Below are positions 47,711-59,974 of a DNA stretch of 64,000 nucleotides, piece after piece (positions within the stretch are counted from its first letter, which is position 1; the number at the start of each line of letters is the position of its first letter). The notes under the pieces were generated by a model. It was not told the DNA's origin. It saw only the letters and a program-made list of their open reading frames with translations, and did no database searches. Location of the stretch: assembly GCA_914767715.1 (NCBI GenBank), contig OU612071.1, positions 10,275,493 to 10,339,492 of the forward strand. Reading direction: 5' to 3'. A program made the translations under genes and the position numbers. The DNA comes from Membranipora membranacea. Lineage: Eukaryota > Bryozoa > Gymnolaemata > Cheilostomatida > Membraniporidae.

Positions 47711-49195
47711 GGTTGGTTGGTTGGTTGGTTTATTTTGTCACAAACATTAGGTATGCTGCGAGATTGAGTGTTTATATTGTTACATGAGTAGGGAATGCCA
47801 AAAAGAAACATACACAAAATGAGTAAAGTAAAGTCTGACTTCTAGTGGATTCAAAAATTTACCCCAGGCAGTTCTGTATTTAAGGCTGCGATATCTGCCT
47901 GAGGGGAGTTTCTCAAGAAAATTGTTTAAAAAATGTTTGTCATCATGTATTATCTGCAGGGCCAGGTTCTTTGTAAGTTTTGATATGACTAAATATAGGT
48001 CCCCAATATCAAGACCTAATCTGTTGCTTTGCTTAAAAAACTTTCTCAGAGCTTTCTTGTCTTGTGAATAAATACTAGTGAACAAAATAGGTAGGCAGTA
48101 GGTTAGAATGGATACATTAAAAACTTTTATATAGCATGCAGGCTTAAGGCTTTGTACTCTGATAAGTAAAGGTTCTGATGAGGAACATTCTCTGATTTGC
48201 TTTGGATACAACGTTATTGACATGACCTTCGAAACGTAATTTGTTATCAAAGAGAACTCCCAAATATTTAACATTGTCACAAAAATCTATTTTTACACCA
48301 TTTAATTCTAGAGTAGGACTGTCAGGTTTATATATCTTAGTGGAGAAAAGCATCTCTTGGGTTTTAGAAGGATTTAGTAATAAGTCGAGTTCTTTGCATA
48401 GACCAGAGATTCTATTGATCTCATTAAAATAATTAGACAAGTCATTATTATCAGAGATGCAACCAACAATACAAGTGTCATCAGCATATTTTAAAATAGT
48501 TATATTGCTCTGTCCTGACCTAATCCTATTTGTATACACTGAGAATAATAGAGGACTGAGGACAGAACCCTGGGGTGTTCCTGTGTTGGTGGTGATTGAT
48601 GTTGAGAGAATATTGTTTACTATTGTTCTTTGTGTTCTGCCTGTAAGGAAGCTCGACACCCAGTTTGTAACTCTGGAGTCTAGATGTTGCAGTTCTGTGA
48701 GGAGATTACTGACACTGATGGTGTTAAATGCAGACGAGTAGTTGAGAAATAGGCATCTTGCATAGTTGGCAGCTTGAAGGTCTATGTAACTAGTTATTGT
48801 GGTAATAAGGCATAATACTGCATCCTGGGTTGATCTTTTAGCTCGGTAGGCAAATTGGATATTGTCGAGAGGAGTGTTTTTAACTATATAGCTTTTCAGC
48901 AGACGTTCCATTGTTTTACATAAGCAGCTTGTCAGGGCTATTGGTCGGAAGTGTTTAAGTTGATTTGGCTTGTCAGTTTTTGGCAGCGGTTTGATGATGG
49001 CCGATTTCCATATATTAGGAGTTGTTTGAGAGTCTAGAGAGAAGTTGAATATATCCGTAATTACAGGCGCTAGTTGGTCAGCACAGAGTTTTAATGCTCT
49101 TGGTATCAGACCATCAGGTCCAGCACCCTTTCTGGAGTTGAGGCATTTGAGTTGTACCTGAACTGATTTTTCATCTATTGTGCAGGGAGGAGCAG
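47711..49195 (-). mobile_element. 5'-truncated LINE, minus strand, inactive
   Basis: Reading on the minus strand from about 49190 the frame enters in the linker before RT (KGAGPDGLIPRALK), then PLPKTDKP, FRPIALTS, the A motif, TPQGSVLSPLLF and KYADDTCIVG. In motif A the first catalytic aspartate is replaced by asparagine (FLNYSSAF where FLDYSSAF is expected). A frameshift near 48150-48280 moves the thumb and C-terminus to another frame (48280-47780). The 3' end is an (AACC)n tail at 47711-47730. It belongs to the CR1/Jockey-type assemblage but is a different family from the copies at 39.6 and 50.9 kb. Confidence 0.9.
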
Positions 49196-50880
49196 TAATA
49201 AAAGTAATAAAAATATGTAACAGAAATAGTGTGGTAAAAAAATTTCAGGTTGATCTGCGTAACATGCAATTGCATACCATAAAGACAGAATGTTAGCTCA
49301 AATTTAGTTAGGCTCATGTGATGATGGTGAATAAGTAGATAGTATTGATAATAGCTAAAGGTATATTCTGGCATTATCATTACTGCTTAGATGTTTTCGA
49401 TCAATAGGGGTCAGTCGATAAAAATAAACATGAATTAAAGTGAGTGTAAAGGGAACAGGTTTTTGGTATCATTCTAGAGCTCTCAGTATAGTTTAGAACC
49501 TTATGTCCAAAAGCAGCCTGTGGCCCAGTTAAGAATTATTTTCACTCAAAGTTGGGATGAGAAGGTACTAAAAAGGTACAATTTTTCTCCTTTGGAGTTG
49601 CGATCACTTGTTGAAAATAGAACCTTTTTAGTACCTTAGAATATAATCGGAATATACAGTATCCAGATATAAGACTTTTTGATATGACACAGTGGTTTTG
49701 ACATTCCCGCGAGAGTGAAAATTACAGGGAGATTAACAGATCCAGTGAGAGCGATATTGAATATCATTTGGGAGGCAATTGTAGCAAGTAGAGGTCGAGT
49801 CCATGTGATTATCATAGGGAAATATCCCTGAGGGGAATTCCCACCACTCAAGTTTAAATCTGTATGATTTCGGCCACTGAGTAACCCGCAGTGGTTTGAC
49901 AGGTGCAACATTTTCTGTTAACCAGGGTTACTGCTCGAGATAGAAGTTGGCAATATAAAGGCAGGTCAATACAACGCTAAAGTATTTCGAGGTTTTGTTT
50001 ATATTTATATGATGAATAAATGAGATTGTGGCTACGTGGATTGTGTCTAAGATTATAAATACTAAGATATGACATTCCAATCAAACTCTGTCTTCAGCGG
50101 CATGTAAACGGTGATATGCTTCAGTTATTAACTTTATGATTAGTGGCTTTCATAGAATTTCAATGGAAGATACAATATTTACACAGGTAGGCTGTATGTT
50201 TTTCTAAATTGCACATAAATCTATATTGATTTGTTTTTAAATCTGGACATTTCAAGCATTAGCATGATGTTAAAATCCAAAGCATGCAATGATTAATACT
50301 GAGTGATTTGAAGTTTTGAGCGATATTCTGATGTTTGGACACACAAGATTTCCTCGGATAAACTTTGTTGTTTACATCAAAAACTGGAATTTAAAAGTCA
50401 CAAAGTAAATTGAACGAAAGAAATTTGTCATCAAGTTATTTCGGACTTAAGGGTGATGTAAAATGTAAATGAATTTGACTGCCTCCTAAAGAGGAGTATT
50501 GATAATCGTGTTAGCAGTGGGATACCTTGAGAAACTTTCTATATTATTTTACATCAGATCTTGTCCATCTGTGCATCGCAGATACTCAGCACATCTAAAC
50601 ATGGACTATTACTATTACTGACTGAGTGCAGCAGGCCATATGAGAACCTATGTCAAAGCACACATCAGTCACTTAGGAAATTAATTTGTTGAGTTTTTGA
50701 GTTATTTAATCAGTATGGATCTTATTTGGGGAGCTAGTGTTGTATATTGTTGCAAGAGTTTGTACAAACCATAAAGCATGGTATGGACCATTTTTGGGTA
50801 AATCTGAAATAAGCAAGGTTTTGTCAGCAGGGAGAATCCATTGCTCCAGTGTAACCTTATAGAAGGTCAAGGTCGCTTAG
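49196..50880. other. No recognisable gene; one hairpin
   Basis: Contains the inverted repeat AAGGTACTAAAAAGGT / ACCTTTTTAGTACCTT at 49563-49638. The rest shows no supported feature. Confidence 0.5.
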
Positions 50881-50950
50881 CGTAATGGCCATGTATTTAA
50901 GTTCTTGCTTCTAATCTTCCAGATTTTCAGTGATTAAATACACCTAACTC

Positions 50951-51277
50951 ATGCCTCGTATCTCGAGTCGCAACTTTAACTACTATGCGGTAACCACAGG
51001 TCGTAAATGTGGAATATTTGAAGACTTGGCAACCGCAGAATGCCAGGTTACTGGGTACAGTGGCAACAGCTATAAAGGATATCAGACTGAAAAAAATGCA
51101 ACAAAATATATGAAAAACAAGGACTTATCTCACCACAATTATTCCCTAAGAAGAAAACAACAACATTCTCATCTGCAGGGATTAATACCTCATCCGCCGC
51201 CACAACCACAAACCGCGAAGGTAGGTCAATGGCTACAACAGAGATTAGCACTGGGCCAGAGACATCTCTTACGTTAG
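50951..51277 (+). CDS. LINE-associated protein with RNase H1-type hybrid-binding (viroplasmin-like) domain
   Basis: 108-codon frame. Residues about 9-52 carry the signature of the RNase H1 N-terminal hybrid-binding domain, also called caulimovirus viroplasmin domain: FNYYAVTTGRKCGIF, then CQVTGYSGNSYKGYQT and a terminal helix. In known proteins this small fold grips RNA/DNA hybrids. After residue 58 the frame becomes proline- and glutamine-rich, while another frame gives a serine/threonine-rich linker running to a stop just before the next ATG (51303). A one-base shift has probably separated this domain from the rest of ORF1, so in the active element it could be the N-terminus of a longer ORF1. 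The context suggests a role on the element's own RNA/cDNA hybrid; that is inference. Confidence 0.78.
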   Translation: MPRISSRNFNYYAVTTGRKCGIFEDLATAECQVTGYSGNSYKGYQTEKNATKYMKNKDLSHHNYSLRRKQQHSHLQGLIPHPPPQPQTAKVGQWLQQRLALGQRHLLR

Positions 51278-51302
51278 CACACAGAAAACAAGATCACTAA
51301 AG

Positions 51303-52244
51303 ATGGCTAAAAGCTCTATGGCCACAGGCATTGATACCAAAACTAGTAACACTGTTGATGCAGAATGGACATCTCTGCCAGTTAATGAGCTGAAAACTCC
51401 GCTATGTGGTTCTTGCACCCAAGTGCAAGACTTAATGCGCTTGATGTCAGGTCAATTGGCCTCAATTTCATCAGAAGTATCAAGGCTGAACTTGATAGTA
51501 GAGCAGCTATCACAAAAACAACTTCCAAACCAAAGCTGGCGAGATGTAGTATCTGCAACGCCACCTACTCCACCCCCTCGACACCGTCAAATACCACAGC
51601 ACCAACAACAACAATCTGGAGACCAATCTACACAACGTCAACAACCAATACAAAACGAACAAACAAAACGAACCAGAAATAACCAACCACCAGCAACCAC
51701 AAGACGTACTCCCAGACCAACCGACCCAATATTCAATCCCCAAAAATGCATAATTATACACAGCACAACCAAAGAATTTTCCCAAGTCAACCATGATAAT
51801 GTCAGAGCTGCCGTTGCATCAACATCCAATAAACCCATCCTTATCGAGATCATTAACCGTTATAAGCCAACTTCCCCCGACCCAAAAAACATTGTTCAGC
51901 TCTCAGACGAGAAACTGGTCGATACTATCATAAATAACTGGAAACCTATTCACCTAGGAGGCAGCACCGCTAGGAAAACAATAAAACGAAACTACAACAC
52001 CGCCATTTTGAAAGATGTCCCAGACTACGTCCCCGATGATGAACTAAAAAAGGAAATTGAAAAATCATGTGGAACAACAGTGTCAATTAAGCGACTTAAA
52101 TCCAAAGAAGGCAAGCCATTACATACAGTAAAAATAACATTGGAAACAAACGAACAATTAGAGCATGCAATTAAAAATAGCATTCCTCTAGATTCAATCA
52201 AGCTTATACTGCGAGTGGAACGGCTAATAAAAAATGATGGCTAA
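51303..52244 (+). CDS. LINE ORF1 (coiled coil plus RRM-like)
   Basis: 313 residues. Residues about 30-75 contain a CGSC pair followed by a leucine-rich helical segment (LASISSEVSRLNLIVEQL) that looks like a coiled coil. A proline/glutamine/arginine-rich linker (about 80-150) follows. The last 100 residues (TAILKDVPDYVPDDELKKEI through a VKITLETNEQLEHAI segment) resemble the RRM-like domain of LINE ORF1 or Jockey Gag proteins. It would coat element RNA. No CCHC knuckle is seen before the stop. ORF2 begins with an ATG overlapping the end, at about 52232. Confidence 0.75.
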   Translation: MAKSSMATGIDTKTSNTVDAEWTSLPVNELKTPLCGSCTQVQDLMRLMSGQLASISSEVSRLNLIVEQLSQKQLPNQSWRDVVSATPPTPPPRHRQIPQHQQQQSGDQSTQRQQPIQNEQTKRTRNNQPPATTRRTPRPTDPIFNPQKCIIIHSTTKEFSQVNHDNVRAAVASTSNKPILIEIINRYKPTSPDPKNIVQLSDEKLVDTIINNWKPIHLGGSTARKTIKRNYNTAILKDVPDYVPDDELKKEIEKSCGTTVSIKRLKSKEGKPLHTVKITLETNEQLEHAIKNSIPLDSIKLILRVERLIKNDG

Positions 52245-55155
52245 TCTCAATCTACAGCTACCTGACAGACCTCAACATCAAGCCCTGACTTCAACCTCAG
52301 ACTTCATAACAGATTATGGGAAAATTTATCATCTCTAGCAACAAAAGGCAGATCTAAGGACACATCTATACACATTCTCCATCACAACGTTAAGTTCCCA
52401 TATAAAAAAACTCACTATTATGAAAGTCTAAATTTAGAAAATTGCACTGATATTTTCTCTGTTTCAGAAACCTGGCTCAAACCAGAATTACCTGACCAAA
52501 TGATCAGCTTATTAGGATATAATCTAATCAGATGTGACAGAAAATAGGCCACAAGAACCAGAGGTGGTGGAGCAGCAATTTATGTCAATTCCAATTATAA
52601 CTTAACAGAACTTTCCCAACCACAAAAAAAACTCAGACAATTGTGTGACTCAGTCTGGGTTAATATAAAAATGCATCAAAACAGTGATCCTCTCATAGTA
52701 GCCTAATTCTACCTTCCTCCAGACTCTGATAAGCAAAATTTCCTTACACTGCTGAGCGATATTTTACATCAAAAAAATTGGAAAAAAGGTAATTTTACTG
52801 GGTGACTTCAACATCAACTGGAATTCAAACTCCAGGGAAAAACAGCACCTTCATCAGTGCCTTACTTTTGCTGGCCTTCAGCAAGAAGTTGTAGGTACAT
52901 CTTTCATCAGTAACCAAGTTTGTTAGACAATAATTATGTTAATTGTGATTTATTAGTGACCGCCTGTGAGATATTGACATGTGACAGATCTATTTCTGAT
53001 CACTACCTCACATTTCTTCAAATTGGTAGAATCAAACCTGTAAAGGCAAAACGAATGCTGATTAAATCTCGGAACTTTATAAAACTAAACCCTATGGACT
53101 TTTACAATGACTGCTCTCATCTTCCATTCCGGCAAATCGCTTCAGATCCCAACCTATCCATTCATGAACGGACAGAGAAATTAGATAAATTAATCATAAG
53201 TATAGTTGACAAGCATGCACCTGAAAAAACAAATCGAGTGCGTTGCAAGAAAAACAAATGGCTAACACCAGAAATACTACGTCTCATCACCCTCAGAAAC
53301 AAATACTATAAACAGGTTTCGAAGTCTGTTCTCTCCACCTGATGCCCAAACAGATCAATACAAAAAATTCAGGAACTATGTAACTAACCAAATAAGGAAA
53401 GCAAAGAAAAACTATATAAGTAAATCCCTCTCAGAAAGTGATAAAAGTTTCCATTCATGTCTAAAATCAATGACTAAGAAAGGAAAATCTGAGACCACCA
53501 TCGAGCAAATATTCTATAAAAACACTATATACAATGATGGAACAGACATATCTAGTGCCCTTAATGAATTCTTTGTCAAGGTCGGTGGGCAATCAGAATT
53601 TGATCCAACAAAACACATGAATCAAGCAGTAGTCAACCAACCAACCTTCTCATTCACTCCCATAACCAGTAAAACAGTAACACTACTAATCAAATCACTT
53701 AAACCGATCAAACGAGGCGGTTTAAGCGGTATGCCAGCAATGATTTACAAAATGATTGTTGATCTTATCTCATTTCCCCTTGCGCTTCTCATAAACGAAT
53801 GTTATGATACCTCAGTATTCCCCGAGTGCCTAAAATCTGCCGTCGTGACACCAATTTTCAAGAAAGGTGATAAAAAGGACCCATCAAACTATTGGCCGAT
53901 CTCCTCCCTCCCAATATTATCCAAAATATTTGAATCTGATATGAAGAACCAGATGATGCTGTTCACTGAAAAACACAATCTGTTCTCTGACAAACAATTT
54001 GGCTTCAGACAAACTCACTCTACCGAAAAAATGCTGCTTTCTGTGCTACAAGAATGGAAAACAAAACTGGATCAGACTGCTCCCTGCTACATTGGAGCCA
54101 CATCCCTAGACGTCCGAAAAGCCTTTGACACTGTTAACCACAAACTTCTCTTGCACACCCTAGGCAAAAGGCATTTCACACCCACCTCAGTAATGCTCTT
54201 AGACTCATACCTCACCAGCAGATCCCAAATCATGAAAGTCGGAGAGTCAAAATCAAATTCACTATCAATCACATGCGGAGACCCACAAGACTCCATTCTC
54301 GGCCCCATCCTCTTCAACCTTGCTATCAATGGATTGTTAATGTCTTTTGAAAATTCATTTGCTTACGCAGACGACACTTTGTTATTCTGTGAGGCAACAA
54401 GTATACCAGAAGTTCTAGAAAATTCCAATACTTTATTGGAAGATGCATCTCAATGGTATAGCAGTCGTCTCCTAAAACTCAACATTCAGAAAAAGCAATT
54501 TTGTATCTTCTCAAACAGGAATAAAAAAAAAGATTATTACCACTTGAGTGTTCAAAACACAAAAATTGAATCACAGCTATCAATCAATGTTCTGGGAGTT
54601 GCTCTCGACACAGACCTCGCATTTGATACCCATGCTACTGATGTTGCAACTAGAGCAAACAAACTAGTCTATCTTATTTCTAAACTTCAAAAATACATGA
54701 ATGTTGAAGAATTCCTTAAAACTTACAAAAGCATTGTCCGACCAATATTAGAATATTGCTCAGCAATTTACTTAGATACTACACAAAAGGTCACTGGAAC
54801 AATTGAGAAAGTTCAAAGTAGAGCAATCAGAATTATTGTATCTGCTCCCAAGAAATTTTCTGTCACAACTGGTAGATTGCTTTTGAATTTACCCACACTA
54901 CTAAGTAGGCGACAATACCTATTTCATAATTTTACACATAAAAAAGTTGCAAAATACAAAGCTTCTAACCATATCCTCAATCTAGTTCAAAAGTCCCGAA
55001 AGCATAAGCGTTGTCTGAGAAGCAGCTGCACTATCATTAAACCCTCATTCCGAACAAATTTTGGAAAATCAGCCCTTTTAAACTTACTTCACCAATATAC
55101 ACTTAAAGATAAATCAGCTAAAACTCTTCTGACCTATGATTTAACAGGAACATGA
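52232..55155 (+). pseudogene. LINE ORF2, endonuclease and reverse transcriptase, endonuclease half broken
   Basis: AP-like endonuclease motifs are readable in shifting frames: HILHHNVKF, SVSETWL, GGGAAIYV, a GDFNINW-like segment near 52800 and the SISDHYLTF motif near 53000. They are cut by in-frame stops near 52546 and 52705 and by frameshifts near 52300, 52795 and 53330. From 53470 the reverse transcriptase is open for 561 residues, with TSLDVRKAFDTV (catalytic D), AYADDTLLF (catalytic DD) and thumb motifs (LGVALDTDLAF, RPILEYCSAIY, SRAIRII). NYWPIS and GDPQDSILGP depart from the usual NYRPIS and G(V/T)PQGSxLGP, so even this part carries probable damage. Confidence 0.88.
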
Positions 55156-55450
55156 TACAGTAAACTCATAGATTTATATCTTTAGCATTCCTTCATATAT
55201 TTCTTATTTTCCAAACCGTTAATTCTTCGGCTAATCAGCTCCCTAACTGCAACATTATTCTTCAATACTTTTTTTACCTCATAACCAGAATGTAATGCCA
55301 CATGTTATTAATTATAATTAACTCTGTTAACTTTGGTAGTAAACGTAATATGTTTTTTTCTGCTGTTTTCAGAGGTCAACAAGTTAACTATAATAGAATA
55401 CTTTTTGTTATCTGTGCACTTCTAAGAAAACCTCTATAAATAAATAAATA

Positions 55451-56453
55451 ATTATTTAAACAGAGCAAACAAGCGCAGCAGCCTGAAATGAAAATCACTC
55501 CTTTTCACGCTTGAAAAGCTGTGGACAGGGAATGGGTCATAGTCATTGATTGTAATGTACAGTCAGTATTTATAATCTTTGGTATGGTAGTTCTTCTAAT
55601 CTCTTCTTCAACATGGGCTCATAACAGAAATGAAGGTTGTTTTTATTAGCGGGTCTCAACTCATTAAATAGTGTGCATACAAATTATAAAACTTTCTTTT
55701 GAACTTTTATGTCATTGACAGACTTGTGAGTGACTTTGTCATGTATTTGCAAAAGTTGTTATCTAACCACAATAGTCACTAATATAACTGTATTTCCCCA
55801 ATAATAGGCTCATTACAAATCGCCTGGACAAGTTGGGCTGTGCATGAGTAGACAACTCAATAGTGTTAACTTATAACCCCCAAACCTACCAGACCAAATA
55901 ACCCTGAAGACAAAGTAACCCTGAAGAGCCTCCGTTTGCAAATGTAAGTGATTTTCCGTTTATCAGAATAACTTTGACTTCATTGTTCTTCATCTGTTGA
56001 TAGTAATTTCACCCTTGCTTGGCTAGAACTGTTGAATGGTATTGGTTATCCCGGATTTGTGAAGCTCAACTATTTCTTCCATCATATTGGAAAAATTCAT
56101 TACCTTGATTTTCCTCCAATCCAGGATATCAGGATAATATTATAGAAGGTAATAGTTCTGTATTAATGTTTTATGCGTTTAAACAGCCTCGAAGAAAGTA
56201 AGTGATAAAGCTAAGATTAGATCTATTAGAGAAAATCACTGCTCTTCAATTGTTATATCATGTTATGTAATGTTATATTATATACTATTGTCAAATTATT
56301 TGCAATTTTCTCTGTAAAAATGTGTGCCATTATGTAATTATAAAATCTTTTCATAAAATAAACGGATATTGATGTTGTTTGCATATGTGTCAACTTTGAT
56401 GATGGTGCTGGTGTCTCTTATGAAAAGCATGCATATTTGATGTGTCATTCCAT
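55451..56453. other. No recognisable gene
   Basis: AT-rich flank between the LINE and the TIR element with no supported feature. Confidence 0.5.
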
Positions 56454-56849
56454 TTAGGCCAGAAGCAGCCTAGCTGTAACTGCTCTATAAAATGACGGCA
56501 CGGACAATTTTTGATGGCAGGAAACTGATCGCATATTATACTTCATTGATGTTTCTTCTGTAAAATTCACCGGGTGTACCCAGTTGTAGTGGTCATATTT
56601 AGAAATTAAAAGGTGTTTTGTTTTTTCATTATATGTGTGGGGACCCCACTCCTATTCAGTGCAATCTTATTAATCTAATCTTCAGGGAATTCCAGGTTGA
56701 AACTGCATTGTGGGGATTTTTTCGACTTGCCAATTTATTTACCAAGTAAACTTTCAGAAGTCTGCTCGTGTTAGATCAGGACAAGTTTAAAATTTTCAAT
56801 AAGTATCATGTTAGATGTTTATGAGGTTAGTATGATACTGTCTTGCGGC

Positions 56850-57690
56850 AGCATATCCGCAATATTTCTCAAAATTGCATATAATAAGTGAAATGTTAAG
56901 AATTCGATAAAAGGTGTTTCTAGGGTGGAAAAACGTGCTGAATCCAAAATTAAGGGTGTACCCCGTTGAAGCGATCATGTCAGCAGCAGCGGGGCAGCAT
57001 CCTCATTTCTTCTAAAAATTGAGAGTTTAAATAAAAGGTGTTTCAAGGGTATAACAACGTGCTGAATATAAAGAAACAAGTGTGTAACCTAGAACAAGTC
57101 TAGTCTAGTTTGATCCAATTGCCTGCATGCCTGTTGGTCCCGATCCACTGGTCACGCCGCGGCGTGACCAGTGGATCGGGAGCCACTCGGAATGCAGGCA
57201 AATTGACCAAACTTGGTGTACCCAGTCGTAGCAATCATGTCAGCGGAAGATCGACAGCGCGGCAGCATATCGCAAGTTTTCTCAAAATCGCTAATAATAA
57301 GTGAAATGATACGAGTTTTAAAAAAGGGTATATCTAGGGTAGAACAACATGCTGAATGCAAAACTGCGAGTGTACCCGGTTGTAGCAATCATGTCAGCGG
57401 CAGTGCGGCAGCGCGGCAGCATACCTGCAATTAGGTAAGTGAAATGTTAAGTGATTAATATGGTCAGCAGGAAACACGACTATATGTATGATTTTAACAA
57501 GATATTCTATCACATCATTTTAAAAGGTGGTCAGCGACAGCACTACATCTCAACGAGAACAAGACAAAAAGCAGCCTAGACGTAAGACTGCTCAAAACAT
57601 CATAGCGTGAGACAAATTTGATGTAGGAAAATAGTGTGTACCCAGTTGAAGAGGTCAGCCGCAGCACTACTGCATATCCAAAATATTCAC
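56850..57690. repeat. Satellite-like degenerate repeat units in the TIR element
   Basis: The motif GTGTACCCxGTTG(T/A)AGC followed by ATCATGTCAGCGGCA and CGGCAGCATATC recurs near 56948, 57216, 57368 and 57635, with GTGAAATG and AGGTGT(T/A)TCTAGGGT between. Spacing is about 150-270 bp. One terminal copy lies in the left TIR near 56570. Confidence 0.75.
57138..57181. repeat. Perfect 44-bp GC-rich palindrome
   Basis: TCCCGATCCACTGGTCACGC followed by CG and the exact mirror, with no spacer. Outside the perfect core, GCCTGCAT (left) and ATGCAGGC (right) extend the symmetry to about 100 bp (57107-57212). Confidence 0.92.
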
Positions 57691-58435
57691 ACTATCGATC
57701 TGTGATTAGTGGGAAGTCAAGAGTTTGATGCTGTTGGCACAAGTCAAGACTATAGTCCTGGGTTCTATAGATGTATACGTTTTATCATTGCATGAGGTGG
57801 TTGGTGAGAGTCAGCGATACCGCATATCCCCATATCATGGCATTAGCATGTTAGGATAGTATGCGAAGCTGGCACATCTAAGTTTTTGACTGACAGTTGT
57901 TTGTCTTTCTGAAAGGTGAGGCACTCATTGAACTCTTTGCTCGTGTGTTATGCAAAAGATATCCAGCCGAAAAATGACATAAGAGGCAATTGAAACATCG
58001 AAAATGTTGTTTGCAATTGCCCAAAGACAGTGGTCTTAAGACCATACAATATCATACTAGTCCCATAAGAAGTTTGACATAATGCAATTGAAATTTTTCA
58101 ATTTTTGCTGGTCTGATATGAGCATACTTCTCTAGAAGTTGACTTCGTGAATTAATTGCCATGTCAACAAAATCCCACAATGCAATTTCAACCTGGAATT
58201 CCCTGATGATTAGATTAGTTAGATTACACAGAATAGGAGTTATTTCCCCATACATATAATGCCAAAACAAAACACCTTATAATTTCTAAATATGACCACT
58301 ACAACTGGGTACACCCGGTGAATTTTACAGAACACACACCAATGAAGTATATAACGTGATCAGTATCCTGCCATCAAATATTGTCCGTGCCATAACAACT
58401 TATGCTATAGCTGCTTCTGGCCTAATTGTCTTTAT

Positions 58436-59677
58436 TTCATCCCAATCTACAAAATAAAATCTATACCAGGTGAATTTGTGACTGCATATCATCCTTTGAT
58501 GTCATCCATTTGTCATCAAAAGAACACGAAACACGCTATGCCATCTCATTGACACAAAAATAGAGGACTTAAGCTAAGGCCACACGCTCGTGCAAATTTC
58601 CACTAATTCTTGCAAATTAAATTTCATACGAATACCAGCCTGCCGCACATGATTGTCATTTCCCAAATTCGTTCTAATGATTTATCGGTTTACTCCTACT
58701 GTAATCCTCCTCAGCCAATCTAAACCATAGTCCTACAGTGATAACTAAAAAATTAAACTAAGGAGAAGCTGTTTCTTCTTGTTTATTATACCAACAAGTC
58801 CAGTGATTCAGCTTCTGGATATGCTTAGGCTCAACTATCTCCTCATATTTATTCAATTTGATACCCCATTATTCATTGTATCTCTTCTCCCTCTTGCTCC
58901 AGGTCCAAATCAATGAGAAGCCCCACATATTGATCATCCATTCCATCTTTTTAACGGAAGTTGTTTACATAGATATGGCCTTGACTTATCAATCAAAACA
59001 GACAGCCAATCAATCAAATCTGGCAGCCAATCAGATTAAATTTCGTGAAAATTTATACGATTCGGATTCGTGCATCGTGAAATAATATATTTTAATATTG
59101 CTTCCCTGGCTAGGAGGCAGAGCAGAACAAATCAAAAGTAGCACTGCTCCTTGATGTGAAAATACTGATCCCTCTGAATTGTGATAAACTATTACACACC
59201 AGTATTCTCTTAGTGTCCAAGGTACTCTCATCGTTTTCTGGGGTATCATACCCTTTATTCAACTCCTTGTCTAATGTGACAGTTCTCTTGTCACAGTCGC
59301 TGGTCCCTTCTAAACATGTACATTGTAGTGTGCTAGCTTCTGTAAAATAACAAACATGTCCATCTACAGTGCCAATAATATTATGAATGTCTGCTCGTTC
59401 ACTGGCTCTCTGTTTATATATGTCTCACAAAAACACCACTATTACAAATTATGTATTTTTTCTGGCATAAAATTAAATAAGTTTTACTCAAATCTGCTGT
59501 CAAGTTATTTGCAACTTTTCACTTTTTAACAATCAAGTTTCATGGCTGGATAAATTGGTCTTTGTACTATCTAGCGTCTAAAATAACTTCTAATCGAAAG
59601 AAAAACAACCAATCGCTGAGGTTCATTAAAGCAGATAAGTTTAATAACAATACACATGTTTTAAATTATTTACTTGT
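58436..59677. other. No recognisable gene
   Basis: AT-rich flank between the TIR element and the family-A pseudogene; no coding or repeat signal that I can support. Confidence 0.5.
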
Positions 59678-59974
59678 TTCTGGCATGAGGATAAATTTTA
59701 GCTGCTGAGTATGTTAAAGTTTGACAAGCTAAGAAAGGTGTAACATTCAGAGTGCGGTTTGATTCTCGTGGAGAAAAGCAACTATTCTATTATTGTGATA
59801 CGTTCTCGTAAGTTATCGTAGTACAAACATGCTGTTAAATCTGAAAATAATATTGAAATCCATTGAATAGTAAAATTTTAACTATTCATAACTGGTTGTT
59901 CACAGTGAAAGAAAAGTGTTTCTGCACTCAAGTGATGTGACAGGATTTACGGAGTTGAGGTGTTGTATAATAGA

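Larger units (their letters stand above)
50881..55450 (+). mobile_element. Nearly full-length LINE with hybrid-binding-domain ORF, coiled-coil ORF1 and EN-RT ORF2
   Basis: In order: a frame with an RNase H1-type hybrid-binding domain (50951), an ORF1 with coiled coil and RNA-recognition-like domain (51303-52244), then ORF2 with AP-like endonuclease and reverse transcriptase, and a (TAAA)n tail at about 55435-55450. ORF2 is damaged by stops and frameshifts in the endonuclease half. The left boundary is uncertain because no target duplication was found. Confidence 0.85.
56454..58435. mobile_element. 1.98-kb TIR element with internal repeat units
   Basis: Ends TTAGGCCAGAAGCAGC and its mirror GCTGCTTCTGGCCTAA. 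The inverted arms stay similar for about 200 bp (including CACCGGGTGTACCCAGTTGT near 56570 and its mirror near 58300). No transposase is seen. The interior holds diverged units of a GTGTACCC-GTTG-AGC-ATCATGTCAGC motif and a GC-rich palindrome. A target duplication was not clear. Confidence 0.78.

Noticed and set aside
48457-48741. Plus-strand 94-codon frame
   Set aside because: Shadow of the minus-strand LINE reverse transcriptase.
51510-51853. Tryptophan/cysteine-rich minus frames over ORF1
   Set aside because: They mirror the glutamine/proline-rich linker of the LINE ORF1 on the plus strand.
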